Numbered from the stretch's first letter, positions 16,006-25,905 are shown. The stretch is DNA of 64,000 nucleotides from UBA6168 sp965222975 (GCA_965222975.1 CBDCVJ010000041.1:186001-250000), one strand, 5' to 3'. Notes: generated by a model not told the origin, from the letters alone. Program-made: numbers and translations.

Positions 16006-18387
16006 TTATACTTCCACCAATCTGGCCTGCTTCCCATTCACCCGCTCTTTGCCCTTCTTCTCCTTTTTCACTGGATAAAGCACTTCCACTCTAATCGCCT
16101 TCAGGCCCGACACTCCTTGCAGATCTTCAATATCAAGCATTTCCACTTCGCCAAATTTACCCTCTGCTTGCAAGTATTCGATATAGTTCAAATACTCTTC
16201 GGCGTCTTTGTCCTGCGAATAAACAATAGCTATTTTACCTGGAACGGTCAACCGCTCGTTGGTGCCTTTGAGGTGCGATTTGTCAATACGCTTTTTGACA
16301 ATTTCATAACGGGCATTGTATGCACCGTCCACATCAAACTGCTTGCTGTCCATCATGAACTTGATGGCCAATGGGTTACTGTGGATCAGTATCAGCGAGG
16401 CGACTTGCAGCGGATGAGGCATTTTCTTTTCCAGCCAATGGGCTTTCTGTTCGATGTCCCACATAGTTTCCAATTGCCAGAGGCGGAGGTTGTGGAGGTA
16501 CATTAGATCGAACCCATTGTTTTCCAAAATAGTGTTGCCGACATACATATTATATTCCACGCCGTCAGTATTGTAACGCTGGAAGTAATGGGGGAACATG
16601 GCCTGTGCTTCCTCCTGCTTTTGGTCGAGTACAGCGGAGAGTTTTTCATTTAAAATGGTCACGCTGTCGTCGTAGTCCTTCCGCTTTTTATAGACCACGT
16701 TCAGTTCGGGGTCAATGTGCGACATGTATTCGTCCACCACTTGTTGGAAAGCAGGGCCGAGTTTTTTCAGATGACTGAAAACCGGATAGATTTCGTTTTT
16801 CAAAAATTCGAGGATGCCCACTTCGTCCCCTGCCTTGAGGCCACCCCTCACATTGTGCAGACAATTGTTCACCCTGTAAATCAAGTTTTTGTAAATCGGC
16901 ATGGGGCGGATAGCCATGATCTTTTTAAATGTATCAATGACCAGGTTCAACTGGAGGTCAAGGTCAGCCTGTATGGCATTGTTCCTTGCCGTGGACGATC
17001 CTTTGATGTCGCTTTGACCATACAACGGGTAAATGCCTTCAAAAATAATTTCCTCTAAAACGGGCATTTCTGCACCTGCTGCTTTTTCTTTATTAAAATG
17101 ATTGGCCGCTTCTGTGAACCGCCATTTCACCGCCGGGTGGATGCTGGTGTAGTTTTCCTGGATGGTGCTTTCGATCAGGTTTTCCCGCTCTTCCATATAG
17201 CGTTGGGTGGCTATTTTCACAAAAGAAAGGATGCCCTGCAATTTGACCGAATTGAGGGAATTGAGTTCGTGCTTGCGGGGGGACGCCAGTTCGAGCAATT
17301 GCATTTCGCCACTGTCGAGGCGGATAGGGGCAAGCATTACGCTGCCGATACCCTTCGTTTTGAGTTTTTTGGAAAACACATTGTGGCCACTTGCCTTGGC
17401 ATACCATTCCACATCGGGTATGGCCAGAATTTGCGAATCCTGTAAAACATGGCAATTGACACCTTCGCAGAAAATCTGCTGATAGCCGCCCGATTCGTTT
17501 TTATCCAAAAACAAGCTTTTGGTTTCCTTGTTCATGAACGTACTGATCACCTTCCGGGATTGCGTGTTGTACATAGAATATCCGACCTCCAAATCATTGA
17601 TCCCGAATAAAACACGCAAGTTGTCCCGAAACTCGCAAAACACATCCTTGTCGTTGCGGAGAAACAAAGAGCGGATATTTGCAATGGTCATCTCGGCCGT
17701 GGCATCATAGAGGTTCATGATACCGAATCCTTTTAAGATGTAACTGTTGGGAGGAATTTTAGTCTTCCACAATTCAAGGTTGTCCCCATGCAGTATCAGC
17801 TCTTCAATATCTGCCTGGGTCAGTTCTGGCGCACTATCCGTTTTTTCAATTTCCATGAAATCTGCATTCAGCAACATGCGGTAATGGCGCATGATGCCCG
17901 TGTTTTGGTCAAATATTTCCATGGAGAGCGGAAAGCTGGAATTCAACGGTTGCTTATAGTATTTTCCCAGAATAAACGAGCAGGCCATTATATAATAATT
18001 GTCCTTTTCAAAACCCGTTATTTTCATTTCAAAGTCTTTTCCGGCATTTTTTACAATGTTGGAAAAGCGGGTCGTCGGACGCAGGGCATGGAACTGGAAC
18101 GGCACCATGAGCGCCTTGATTTCATTAGTAAGTAGAGGCGCTGGGAACAACTTGTCGGTCAGCATCATGATCGGCTCTTCGTATTGATCCAGTTGTTCGA
18201 GGTTTTCAATACCAGTACGGAGTTTAGGGTATTGCATCAGCTTGTCATAAATCTTTATGGCAGAGTCATAATAAGGATGAGCCGGATCATTGACATACCG
18301 TTCGACCTCTTGATACAATGCTTCCAAGCTGAATAATATCTTTACTGGCAATTCCTTGACGTCAGATTTGAATTTTATGATTTCCAT
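16006..18387 (-). CDS. GAF-domain protein, Bacteroidota-specific
   Basis: The product is 793 residues with no signal peptide or membrane helix, so it is cytoplasmic. The middle part (about residues 270-420) has a GAF-like pattern (FCEFRDNLRVLFGINDLEVGYSM, GVNCHVLQDSQILAIPDVEWY, GIGSVMLAPIRLDSGEMQLLELAS). The flanks are largely helical and I cannot assign them. GAF domains bind small ligands or nucleotides. No kinase, cyclase or phosphodiesterase motif is present, so it may signal through partner proteins. The leader contains iterated AATTAGTAAATTAGAAT words. Confidence 0.7.
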   Translation of the reverse strand: MEIIKFKSDVKELPVKILFSLEALYQEVERYVNDPAHPYYDSAIKIYDKLMQYPKLRTGIENLEQLDQYEEPIMMLTDKLFPAPLLTNEIKALMVPFQFHALRPTTRFSNIVKNAGKDFEMKITGFEKDNYYIMACSFILGKYYKQPLNSSFPLSMEIFDQNTGIMRHYRMLLNADFMEIEKTDSAPELTQADIEELILHGDNLELWKTKIPPNSYILKGFGIMNLYDATAEMTIANIRSLFLRNDKDVFCEFRDNLRVLFGINDLEVGYSMYNTQSRKVISTFMNKETKSLFLDKNESGGYQQIFCEGVNCHVLQDSQILAIPDVEWYAKASGHNVFSKKLKTKGIGSVMLAPIRLDSGEMQLLELASPRKHELNSLNSVKLQGILSFVKIATQRYMEERENLIESTIQENYTSIHPAVKWRFTEAANHFNKEKAAGAEMPVLEEIIFEGIYPLYGQSDIKGSSTARNNAIQADLDLQLNLVIDTFKKIMAIRPMPIYKNLIYRVNNCLHNVRGGLKAGDEVGILEFLKNEIYPVFSHLKKLGPAFQQVVDEYMSHIDPELNVVYKKRKDYDDSVTILNEKLSAVLDQKQEEAQAMFPHYFQRYNTDGVEYNMYVGNTILENNGFDLMYLHNLRLWQLETMWDIEQKAHWLEKKMPHPLQVASLILIHSNPLAIKFMMDSKQFDVDGAYNARYEIVKKRIDKSHLKGTNERLTVPGKIAIVYSQDKDAEEYLNYIEYLQAEGKFGEVEMLDIEDLQGVSGLKAIRVEVLYPVKKEKKGKERVNGKQARLVEV

Positions 18388-18567
18388 GTTGGTGAATTAG
18401 TAAATTAGAATATTGGTAAATTAGTAGATTGGGAGACTTATGACGTTTAAAATAGGTGTTCGTATGTTTACCTCTTTTAAATAACATAAGTTGCCAAATG
18501 GTTCAATATCTGAATTCCCAAAACTCCAGGTTTTGTCAACGTTTCAATTTGCATTAAAATTTTTGTT

Positions 18568-18575
18568 TAATTTTG
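18568..18575 (+). promoter_or_regulatory. TAnnTTTG -7 box
   Basis: TAATTTTG ends immediately at the left edge of the palindrome 18577-18703, so a transcript toward the antitoxin gene would begin inside the palindrome. Confidence 0.4.
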
Positions 18576-18576
18576 T

Positions 18577-18703
18577 GTAACTACTCAGAATAGCGGGAGA
18601 GAGAAAGAAAAAGTGAAATTTTTTCTTTCTCTCTCCCGGTGGGGCTGGTTTTTTTGATAAAAATTTTCAATTTCTTCCAAAAAAAACCATGCTGAATAGT
18701 TAC
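18577..18703. repeat. 127-bp palindromic element of a second type
   Basis: The outer arms are GTAACTACTCAG (18577-18588) and CTGAATAGTTAC (18692-18703). The inner stem CGGGAGAGAGAAAGAAAAA (18594-18612) pairs with its complement ending at 18638. The nested-arm design with a purine-rich inner stem recalls the 190-bp elements, but the sequence differs. It lies just upstream of a duplicated gene start. Confidence 0.65.
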
Positions 18704-18724
18704 AAATTTGTAAAGAATCAAAGC

Positions 18725-18815
18725 ATAAGGATATGAATGTATTGGAATTGAAAGGGGGAAGTCTTTCGGGTCCTGGCCACGTTTCCGCAGATAAGGATAT
18801 GAATGTATTGGAATT
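18725..18815 (+). repeat. 66-bp-spaced direct repeat duplicating a gene start
   Basis: The same 25 bases (ATAAGGATATGAATGTATTG plus GAATT) occur at 18725-18749 and 18791-18815. Each carries the RBS-like AAGGAT and the ATG. The duplication is in frame, so an N-terminally extended product of 106 residues is possible. Confidence 0.85.
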
Positions 18816-19053
18816 AAAAGGGAGTATCATTGATTTGATAGCTCATGTGAAAGACGCTGAATTATTGGAGGAGTTAAACAATCTGATAAAAAACGCCATC
18901 AGGAAAAACAAAGAGAAGGGTGATTGGTGGGATGAACTGACAACTGCCCAACAAAAAGAATTGGACAAGGCACTGGAAGCCAGTTATGATGAATCCAATT
19001 GGGTAGCTGACGAAGAGGCCCAGGTAATGATCCAACAATGGCTAGACAAATAA
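18799..19053 (+). CDS. Orphan antitoxin-like protein
   Basis: The product is 84 residues from the second ATG (18799), chosen because MNVLELKGSIIDLI is the usual start of this family. The first ATG at 18733 adds 22 residues derived from the duplication. The ending (WWDELTTAQQKELDKALEASYDESNWVADEEAQVMIQQW) resembles small Bacteroidota addiction-module antitoxins that precede RelE/ParE-type toxins. No toxin gene follows, so this is an orphan. The family assignment is by resemblance only. Confidence 0.65.
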   Translation: MNVLELKGSIIDLIAHVKDAELLEELNNLIKNAIRKNKEKGDWWDELTTAQQKELDKALEASYDESNWVADEEAQVMIQQWLDK

Positions 19054-19441
19054 TTTGGACAAAACAAGCTTTGGGGAAAAATGCACCAAATGGTACTTTA
19101 TCTTCAAGGTGAAGTTTCTCTCCAAGCGGCCATTAACCTTAACACAAACGGTTTCTGAAAAACTGGAATTTGATTAAACGGTTTCCAGAGGCTGGGGCGT
19201 AAATCCAAAAAGAAAAAAACAGCCCCGGTTCGTTCTGATTGGGAAACACCGCCGCATGTTTTATAGGGGTTCATGGGCGAAAAATTTTTATAGTCTATTT
19301 TTTTGACACCCGCCAACATCCCGAAAAAAGCAAGTATTGAAACTATTACTTGATGCAATATTATGTCAATAATTGCAACGGCATACTTCCAGCTTTTTGA
19401 ACTTTCCCTTTCCCATTGCCTTTACTTGCCTTGATAAACGC
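19054..19441. other. Gene-free stretch upstream of lysS
   Basis: No open frame with recognisable product was found. A RelE-type toxin was specifically looked for and not seen. A/T-rich sequence near 19320-19375 precedes the lysS promoter box. Confidence 0.5.
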
Positions 19442-19449
19442 TACTTTTG
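19442..19449 (+). promoter_or_regulatory. TAnnTTTG -7 box of lysS
   Basis: TACTTTTG matches the -7 consensus. The resulting leader of about 110 nt would contain the inverted word repeat 19471-19555. Confidence 0.55.
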
Positions 19450-19470
19450 CGCCTTTTTAAATTCAGAGGG

Positions 19471-19555
19471 AATTGGGGAATTGGGAAAATTGGGGAATTA
19501 GGTCGCTTCCAACGGGCCAATTTCCCAATTTCCCAATTCCCCAATTCCCCAATTT
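19471..19555 (+). repeat. Inverted word repeat in the lysS leader
   Basis: Iterated GAATTGGG/AATTGGGG words at 19471-19499 face their complements (AATTTCCC/AATTCCCC) at 19519-19555, ending 7 bases before the ATG. In RNA this would fold into a long hairpin covering the expected ribosome-binding region, so it may affect translation. Confidence 0.65.
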
Positions 19556-19562
19556 ACCAACC

Positions 19563-21095
19563 ATGCAACTCACCGAACAGGAACTCATACGCAGAGACAA
19601 CTTGCAGAAAATCAAAGATTTAGGGATTGACCCATATCCGCCAGAAGCGTTTGAGGTTAACGTAACTGCTGCTGAATTACAGGCGAACTATAAAGAAGAA
19701 GTATTGGAAGATGGTACGAAGAACCGCCTTAACTATCAAGACGTCAGCATGGCTGGAAGAGTAATGGCGACCCGGGGGAAAGGGAAGGCCCTGTTTTGGA
19801 ACATTCAGGACTCGACGGGACGCATCCAATTGTACATCCGCCGGGATGAGGTTTGCCAGGATGATGATTTTACTTTTTACGATGAAGTCATCCGCCGCTA
19901 TTTGGATATCGGCGATATAATCGGGGTAAAAGGCCATTGCTTTAAAACCAAAACTGGCGAAACGACCATTCGGGTAAAAGAATTTAAATTGCTGGCCAAG
20001 TCGCTAAAAGTCTTGCCTATTGTAAAAATTGACGCAGAAGGAAATGAATACGATAAATTCGTTGACCCCGAACTGCGCTATCGCATGCGCTATGTGGATC
20101 TCATCGTAAACCGGGAAGTGAAAGAGACTTTTTTGAAAAGGACAAAGATGATCAATTCCATCCGTCAGTTTTTAAATGAACGAGGTGCCATTGAGGTGGA
20201 CACTCCTGTGTTGCAGGCGATACCCGGCGGGGCGGCGGCGAGACCGTTCAAGACGCACCACAATGCTTTGGATGTGCCATTTTACCTCCGCATTGCCAAT
20301 GAGCTTTATTTGAAAAGGCTGATCGTCGGGGGCTTCGATTGGGTGTATGAATTCAGCCGCAACTTCCGCAACGAAGGCATGGACCGCACCCACAACCCCG
20401 AATTCACAGTACTCGAATTTTATACTGCTTATAAAGACTACTTCTGGATGATGGACACCACCGAGCAGATGCTCGAAAAAATGGCTATGGACACCTGTGG
20501 CACGACCGAGGTACAGGTCGGTGAAAATACCATCAGCTTCAAAGCCCCGTTCAAGCGCATCGGCATCCTCGACGCTATCAAAGAGCATACTGGCATGGAC
20601 GTGAGCGGCATGGACGAGGACGAATTACGTACCACTTGCAAAAAACTCCACATCGAAGTGGACGACTCGATGGGCAAGGGCAAATTGATTGATGAACTCT
20701 TCAGCGAAAAAGCGGAACATCATTATGTCCAACCCACTTTCATCACCGATTACCCCGTCGAAATGTCTCCCCTAACAAAGCGCCACCGTGACAAACCGGG
20801 CCTCGTCGAGCGCTTCGAACTGATGATAAACGGGAAGGAACATGCCAATGCCTATACTGAGCTAAATGATCCGATCGAACAGCGTGAACGTTTCGAGGAA
20901 CAGGCCCGCCTCATGGAACGTGGCGACGACGAGGCGATGTACATTGACCATGACTTCCTGCGGGCGATGGAGTTTGGCATGCCGCCGATGTCGGGCATCG
21001 GCTTCGGCATTGATCGTTTGGCGATGTTGTTTACCAATCAGGCGAGCATTCAGGAGGTGTTGTTCTTTCCGCAGATGCGGCCGGAGAAGTTTTAA
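19563..21095 (+). CDS. lysS: Lysyl-tRNA synthetase, class II
   Basis: The product is 510 residues from ATG 19563; the frame upstream is the word repeat, not protein. An N-terminal OB-fold binds the anticodon (VSMAGRVMATRGKGKALFWNIQD, IIGVKGHCFKTKTGE). The class II catalytic core has motif 2 (FRNEGMDRTHNPEFTVLEFY) and motif 3 (GIGFGIDRLAML). It charges tRNA-Lys in the cytoplasm. The length is normal. Confidence 0.98.
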   Translation: MQLTEQELIRRDNLQKIKDLGIDPYPPEAFEVNVTAAELQANYKEEVLEDGTKNRLNYQDVSMAGRVMATRGKGKALFWNIQDSTGRIQLYIRRDEVCQDDDFTFYDEVIRRYLDIGDIIGVKGHCFKTKTGETTIRVKEFKLLAKSLKVLPIVKIDAEGNEYDKFVDPELRYRMRYVDLIVNREVKETFLKRTKMINSIRQFLNERGAIEVDTPVLQAIPGGAAARPFKTHHNALDVPFYLRIANELYLKRLIVGGFDWVYEFSRNFRNEGMDRTHNPEFTVLEFYTAYKDYFWMMDTTEQMLEKMAMDTCGTTEVQVGENTISFKAPFKRIGILDAIKEHTGMDVSGMDEDELRTTCKKLHIEVDDSMGKGKLIDELFSEKAEHHYVQPTFITDYPVEMSPLTKRHRDKPGLVERFELMINGKEHANAYTELNDPIEQRERFEEQARLMERGDDEAMYIDHDFLRAMEFGMPPMSGIGFGIDRLAMLFTNQASIQEVLFFPQMRPEKF

Positions 21096-21295
21096 CGCAA
21101 GGTTTTTTTTCAACGCAAGGGCGCAAGGGGCGCAAGGTTGCGCAAGGTTTTTTTTTTCAACGCAAGGGGGCAAGAGTCGCAAGGTTACGCATGGGGTATT
21201 TTAATGCAAGGGGGCATTATGTTACGCAAGGAAATTTTCAAAAAGTGCATAGCGTGACCTTGCGTGCCTTGCGCCCTTGCGTTTAAATTAATTTG
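21096..21295. repeat. CGCAAGG-rich inverted word repeat bordering the CRISPR locus (left side)
   Basis: Starting directly after the lysS stop, the words ACGCAAGG and GCGCAAGG occur about nine times, then their complements (CCTTGCGT, CCTTGCGC) near 21257-21290. The same word family lies just beyond the CRISPR array (33380-34320). It may act as terminator-like structure or as a recombination site. Confidence 0.7.
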
Positions 21296-21644
21296 GAAAT
21301 TTTAAGAGTCCTACCTTATATTAGCCCATCAATGGATTTATTTTAACTGCCGGAGATATTTATATTCATAAAAACTATTTATAAGAAATTGTATTAGAAT
21401 GGATTGGTTGAAAAATTAATGTATGCTATTTTTATTTATTTCATTTTCAGGTAGCCTAATGCGGAAGCCGATGAAAGTCCATACGCAATTGTGCTATCTA
21501 TTATAAGTAGCATTTATAAAAATAATTTAGAACCGTTAAGGTTAATGGAACGCCAGATAAATGCACTGCCAGTTTATTAAAAACCACAGGGAAATTCATA
21601 AAAACTGTATGGCCATATTTTAAACGAATTATTTTTAATCTACA

Positions 21645-21652
21645 TACATTTG
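21645..21652 (+). promoter_or_regulatory. TAnnTTTG -7 box of the CRISPR-Cas operon
   Basis: TACATTTG lies 35 bp before the cas10 ATG in an AT-rich leader. The remainder of 21296-21687 holds no gene. Confidence 0.5.
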
Positions 21653-21687
21653 TAGCGACCAAACAAACTTACTCAACCCATTTGATA

Positions 21688-23403
21688 ATGATTGAACAAA
21701 CGGACATCTTGCACAAGCCATTATTTGAAAAAGAAAAAGGAGAGTTGATAGAGTTAATTTCAAAAGCCCGGCATAACTCCACTGCTTATTCTAAATTCAC
21801 ACATTTTCTAAAAGGCGATATTTCTGGCATTCAGGATTTCATATTCAATGTAAAGTCGGAGAAAGCGGCGAAGACGTTGAAAGCCCGCTCGTATTTCGTA
21901 CAAGCATTAAGTGAAATATGTGTGCAGGTGATTTTTGAAAAATTGAATGGGGATGCTCTTAAATTATACAATGGAGGTGGGAATTTCTATTTGTTTGTCA
22001 ACAAAGAAGTTGAAAAAAAATTACCTGAAATTAGAAAGGCAATCAACGAGGCATGTAAAGAAGAAGAATTTTATGTAACGCTTTCGGTCATAGAAGTGGA
22101 AGACTTTGAAAATGGATTTGGAGAAAATACTTGGCGCAAGATTCAAGAGGAATCTGCTAAAGATAAACTTAATAAGTTTAAGGGGTTTAAAGAAACATTT
22201 GAAAGCTATCCAGTTCCGAAAGCTCAGAGCTGGGAAAAGTTCACTCCAAATTTTGTCTGGCATGCTGGCGGCATTATTGAGAAGGAAGGGAATACAAAGC
22301 TCAAAATTGATGATAAAAGCATCGAAGTATTGGATCATAAAATGCGTTTAACGGATGCTGTTCCAAAATCACAATTTTATATTTCTTTCAAAAATTCCAT
22401 AGTAAATAAAATTCCAAGATGGACAGACGACTTGATTGATCAACACGAAAAAGCTCTTGATATCTACTATGCTGACAATCCTCAGGACAAACCAAAGAAA
22501 GGGAAAGGCGATGATAAAGTAATAGATTTTAGTGAGTTGGCCATCATATTTGCCAAGACGAGAACTGGTACAGGCAAACTCGCCGTCCTAAAAATGGATA
22601 TTGACGGCCTCGGTAATATAATGGATGGGGTAAAAAGCAGTAAAGATTTAAGTGTTACTTCTGATTTGATAAAATGGTTCTTCGAAAATTTTATGCTCAA
22701 ACTCTGGCAACAACAATTCACTTGGTTTAAAACCAATGAGAATGGGGAAACAGAAGAGTGCCAAGAGGATTTCAAGAATAATATTTACACAGTATTCTCT
22801 GGTGGTGATGATTGTTTTTTATTAGGAGCATGGGACGCAGTATTTGAGTTTGCCTTATTGTTCCAAAAGGAGTTTAATGCATTCGCCGATTTTTTGGAAA
22901 AGAAAATTCACTCCATTGGAAAGAAGCCTACCATTTCAGCTGGCTTGATCGTCGTTGATCCACATTTCCCAGTGGTACGTTTTGCAAGACTTGCAGAAGA
23001 AGCCTTGGAAAAATCAAAAGATAAGCCAAGCAAAAACCGGATCACCATATTCAATCAAACTTTGACTTGGGATGAATTTGCCACAGCAGAATCCGTTGGA
23101 AAAAAACTGAGGAAACTTATTCAAGAAAAAGGAGAATCAAGGGCTGTTCTTGAACGAATTAAATGGAGTGCAAAAGGCTTTGAAAACCTTCAGGATGATG
23201 CAATCAACGGAAATGTGCGAGCTCCCAAAGTCAGCCGTTTGTTTTATTTTCTTCGAAATGTGAAAAAAGAAAACTTACCTGAAATGGACAAGATTGTTCA
23301 GGGTTATTCCAATTCGTTGATTGCTGCCTATCAAGACCGCAAAACTGTAAATCCAATGACTTACCCTGTCGGTGCAAGGTGGGCGGAGTTTTTAACTCGA
23401 TAA
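21688..23403 (+). CDS. cas10: Type III-A Cas10 (Csm1) without HD domain
   Basis: The product is 571 residues from ATG 21688; a TTG two codons earlier is less likely. Only about 42 residues precede the first Palm domain (GDISGIQDFIF), so the N-terminal HD nuclease of typical Csm1 (about 750-800 residues) is absent. A second Palm follows with VLKMDIDGLG and the cyclase motif GGDD at 372-375 (FSGGDDCF). By family knowledge this large subunit of the Csm complex makes cyclic oligoadenylates when target RNA is bound. The GGDD is intact while ssDNA cleavage by HD is not expected. First gene of a one-direction operon. Confidence 0.93.
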   Translation: MIEQTDILHKPLFEKEKGELIELISKARHNSTAYSKFTHFLKGDISGIQDFIFNVKSEKAAKTLKARSYFVQALSEICVQVIFEKLNGDALKLYNGGGNFYLFVNKEVEKKLPEIRKAINEACKEEEFYVTLSVIEVEDFENGFGENTWRKIQEESAKDKLNKFKGFKETFESYPVPKAQSWEKFTPNFVWHAGGIIEKEGNTKLKIDDKSIEVLDHKMRLTDAVPKSQFYISFKNSIVNKIPRWTDDLIDQHEKALDIYYADNPQDKPKKGKGDDKVIDFSELAIIFAKTRTGTGKLAVLKMDIDGLGNIMDGVKSSKDLSVTSDLIKWFFENFMLKLWQQQFTWFKTNENGETEECQEDFKNNIYTVFSGGDDCFLLGAWDAVFEFALLFQKEFNAFADFLEKKIHSIGKKPTISAGLIVVDPHFPVVRFARLAEEALEKSKDKPSKNRITIFNQTLTWDEFATAESVGKKLRKLIQEKGESRAVLERIKWSAKGFENLQDDAINGNVRAPKVSRLFYFLRNVKKENLPEMDKIVQGYSNSLIAAYQDRKTVNPMTYPVGARWAEFLTR

Positions 23404-23468
23404 TTATTGGAAATATCATTTATTCTAAAATGATATTTCGATGCTATAAATTTTAAATCTTTTCAATT

Positions 23469-23945
23469 ATGAGCGGATATCAAAATAGGGACAGAAGAGG
23501 CGGCGGTGGCTACCAGAAAAAAGGAGACACCCGTGGCCCAAAAAGTCCAGAAGAAATTGTTCAAGCTGCCAAATCCCATTTCGGAGTTCATTATGAAGAA
23601 CTGCTGGATATGGAGAAGAGCCACAACCTTGATGGCCTAGATAAAAAGCTGAAAAAATTTGTGGAGGCCAATTATAAAGACGTCACCTCTTCCCAGTTGC
23701 GGAATATTTTCGGAAAGATCAAACCAATTAAGGAAGTAAACAAACTCAAAATGCAACGACCCCGATTGGCTTACGTCATTGCACGACAAAACAAGAAAAG
23801 AGGTGCTTTGAATTTAATGTATTGGTTCGATGATATGATCGGACAAGTAAAGGAATCCAAAGATGTGGAAGGGTTTAAAACCTTGCTCGAATCAGTTGTT
23901 GCCTATCACAAATATTATGAAACCTTAAATCCAACAAAAAGATGA
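23469..23945 (+). CDS. csm2: Type III-A small subunit Csm2
   Basis: The product is 158 residues. A disordered Gly/Arg-rich start (RDRRGGGGYQKKG) precedes the helical Csm2 core, recognised by SSQLRNIFGKIKPI and RPRLAYVIARQNKK. It lines the inner ridge of the Csm complex along the crRNA-target duplex. Its stop overlaps the csm3 ATG (ATGA at 23942), so the two are translationally coupled. Confidence 0.93.
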   Translation: MSGYQNRDRRGGGGYQKKGDTRGPKSPEEIVQAAKSHFGVHYEELLDMEKSHNLDGLDKKLKKFVEANYKDVTSSQLRNIFGKIKPIKEVNKLKMQRPRLAYVIARQNKKRGALNLMYWFDDMIGQVKESKDVEGFKTLLESVVAYHKYYETLNPTKR

Positions 23946-24781
23946 AATTGACTGGCAAACTCATTATAAGCGGAAAAATCACCGCTGAGACAGGGCTGCA
24001 CATCGGCGGCTCAAAATCCTCTCTCGATATTGGAGGGGTTGACCTTAATGTTATCAAAACCCCACAGGGCGTACCTTTTATTCCGGGCAGTTCGCTAAAA
24101 GGAAAGCTTCGTTCATTGTTGGCCAAAACGGAAGGCTCGATAGCAGCAAGCAGAACAGGAATTGATAAAGACCATAGGAGAAAAAACTTACAACAGTTAG
24201 AGCAATTAGGAATACTGATTGATGAACACTTTCCCTATTTAATCCAAATTTTTGGAAGCAGTGGTGATAATGATGACCGGGGAGAAGTAACAAGATTATT
24301 GGTAAGGGATGCCAATTTAGATACAGGCCATTTCAGTTCTTCTTTTGACGAGAATGAGATTGAAATGGATTTTAAATACTCTGATGTTAAATGGGAAAAT
24401 ACAATTGACAGAAAAAGGGGAACTGCGTTAAATCCCCGCCAATTGGAGCGGGTGCCTGCTGGGGCTTCTTTCGACTTTGAGATCGTCTATGATCTTTATG
24501 AAAATGTAGAAACGACTGATTACCAAGATGCCAATGGACAACCAGAAGCCAACGGCAATGGAAATATTTCCATTCTTAAAAAGCACTTGTGGGCGCTCGA
24601 AACGGCCATGAACCTACTGCAAGATGACTATCTCGGAGGTCAGGGTTCGAGGGGCTATGGTAAAGTCAGTTTTCAAAGTTCAAAGGTGACCCAAAAGAAA
24701 ATCACCCCAAACGGTAAGTACGAATCCGTAGAATTGACCGGAGACATTAAAACATTTGCAGATAACCTCAAACAGCTTTAA
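23942..24781 (+). CDS. csm3: Type III-A backbone RNase Csm3
   Basis: The product is 279 residues of the RAMP/Cas7 type. The start LIISGKITAETGLHIGGS is followed by GGVDLNVIK, in which Asp34 corresponds to the catalytic Asp that cleaves target RNA every 6 nt in characterised Csm3. GVPFIPGSSLKGKLRSLL is the conserved RAMP motif and GGQGSRGYGKV the late glycine-rich loop. Repeated along the crRNA as backbone. It sits between csm2 and csm4 with 2 bp to csm4. Confidence 0.95.
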   Translation: MKLTGKLIISGKITAETGLHIGGSKSSLDIGGVDLNVIKTPQGVPFIPGSSLKGKLRSLLAKTEGSIAASRTGIDKDHRRKNLQQLEQLGILIDEHFPYLIQIFGSSGDNDDRGEVTRLLVRDANLDTGHFSSSFDENEIEMDFKYSDVKWENTIDRKRGTALNPRQLERVPAGASFDFEIVYDLYENVETTDYQDANGQPEANGNGNISILKKHLWALETAMNLLQDDYLGGQGSRGYGKVSFQSSKVTQKKITPNGKYESVELTGDIKTFADNLKQL

Positions 24782-24783
24782 TT

Positions 24784-25905
24784 ATGCAAGCAGTCGTATT
24801 AAAATGCCCGCTCGGAGGTCAATTCCATTTTGGTAAAATAGCCCTCGATGTGGACACCTCATTGGACGAGACTTCGGCCATCTTTCATTCCGATGCTTTG
24901 TTTTCGGCCATCATCCAGACCGTAGAGCGGCTATGGGGAGAGGCGGAACGGTTCATCAAATTTTTTGAAGATGGGGTTGTTAGCATTTCTTCCTGTTTTC
25001 ATTGCTTGGAAAAAGCTGATGGTGAATTCATCTGGTTTTTGCCCAAACCTATCCATTTCAATATATTAGAAAAATTGGATGACAATAATGAGCGCAAAAA
25101 ACTGAGCAAGATTCATTTTATTTCAAAAAAGGTGTGGGAAATGGGCCTGAAGCCAAGCCAATGGAAAGGTGAGTGTTTGATCCTCCAAAAGGAATTTGTG
25201 TTGCATAAAAGTGAGTTGCCGGAAATAGTAGTTCCTCTGCATGACAGCATGAAAATTTACGAAGTACAGTCCTTGCCTAAAGTATCCACCCACAAGCCTT
25301 CCAAAGAGGACAGTATTTATTTTCAAACCAATGTACAGTTAGCCACGAATAGAAAATTGCTTGATAAGAAAAATCTGAATTACGAGGAACTAAGAGCAAA
25401 TTTACCTAAAGTCCACTATTATTTTCTATTGGATTATATTCAATTTCCCGACGAAGAAGAACAAGAGGAAATCACTAACAAAATCGAAACCGCTATTAGG
25501 ATTTTGGCTGATTCGGGCATTGGAGGAGAACGCTCGGTCGGTTGTGGAAAGTTGAACTCAGTCGAATTTATAGATGACTTTGAGATGGAGGTGGATGAAG
25601 GCAAATATTGGTGTTCCCTTTCCCTTTTGAACCCACTCCCAGAAGAGATGAGCCATTTAATGTATTGGAAAATGATTACCCGTGGCGGAAGGCGTATTTC
25701 CAAATCCCAAGTACTTACTAATACGACGCTACCCGAAGAATATATACCTAAAATAAAACGGGTAAAAATGCTAGAAGAAGGAGCCTTGCTAACAGAGGCC
25801 ATTAATGGTCAAGTAGTCCCGATCCCCGAACCAAAGTATGATAGCCACCATAAGCGAAGTGGCAAAGGCTTTTCATTGCCAGTACATCCCGACGTTTATC
25901 CCTAA
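24784..25905 (+). CDS. csm4: Type III-A Csm4 (Cas5-type RAMP)
   Basis: The product is 373 residues. FHSDALFSAIIQTVERLWG near the start and GIGGERSVGCGKL in the second half are typical Csm4 signatures. It binds the 5' handle of the crRNA and Cas10 at the foot of the complex. Spacing to csm3 (2 bp) shows tight coupling. Confidence 0.93.
   Translation: MQAVVLKCPLGGQFHFGKIALDVDTSLDETSAIFHSDALFSAIIQTVERLWGEAERFIKFFEDGVVSISSCFHCLEKADGEFIWFLPKPIHFNILEKLDDNNERKKLSKIHFISKKVWEMGLKPSQWKGECLILQKEFVLHKSELPEIVVPLHDSMKIYEVQSLPKVSTHKPSKEDSIYFQTNVQLATNRKLLDKKNLNYEELRANLPKVHYYFLLDYIQFPDEEEQEEITNKIETAIRILADSGIGGERSVGCGKLNSVEFIDDFEMEVDEGKYWCSLSLLNPLPEEMSHLMYWKMITRGGRRISKSQVLTNTTLPEEYIPKIKRVKMLEEGALLTEAINGQVVPIPEPKYDSHHKRSGKGFSLPVHPDVYP

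Noticed and set aside
19104..19358. Possible toxin partner for the orphan antitoxin
   Set aside because: The only frame there is on the opposite strand and shows no RelE, ParE or PIN pattern.
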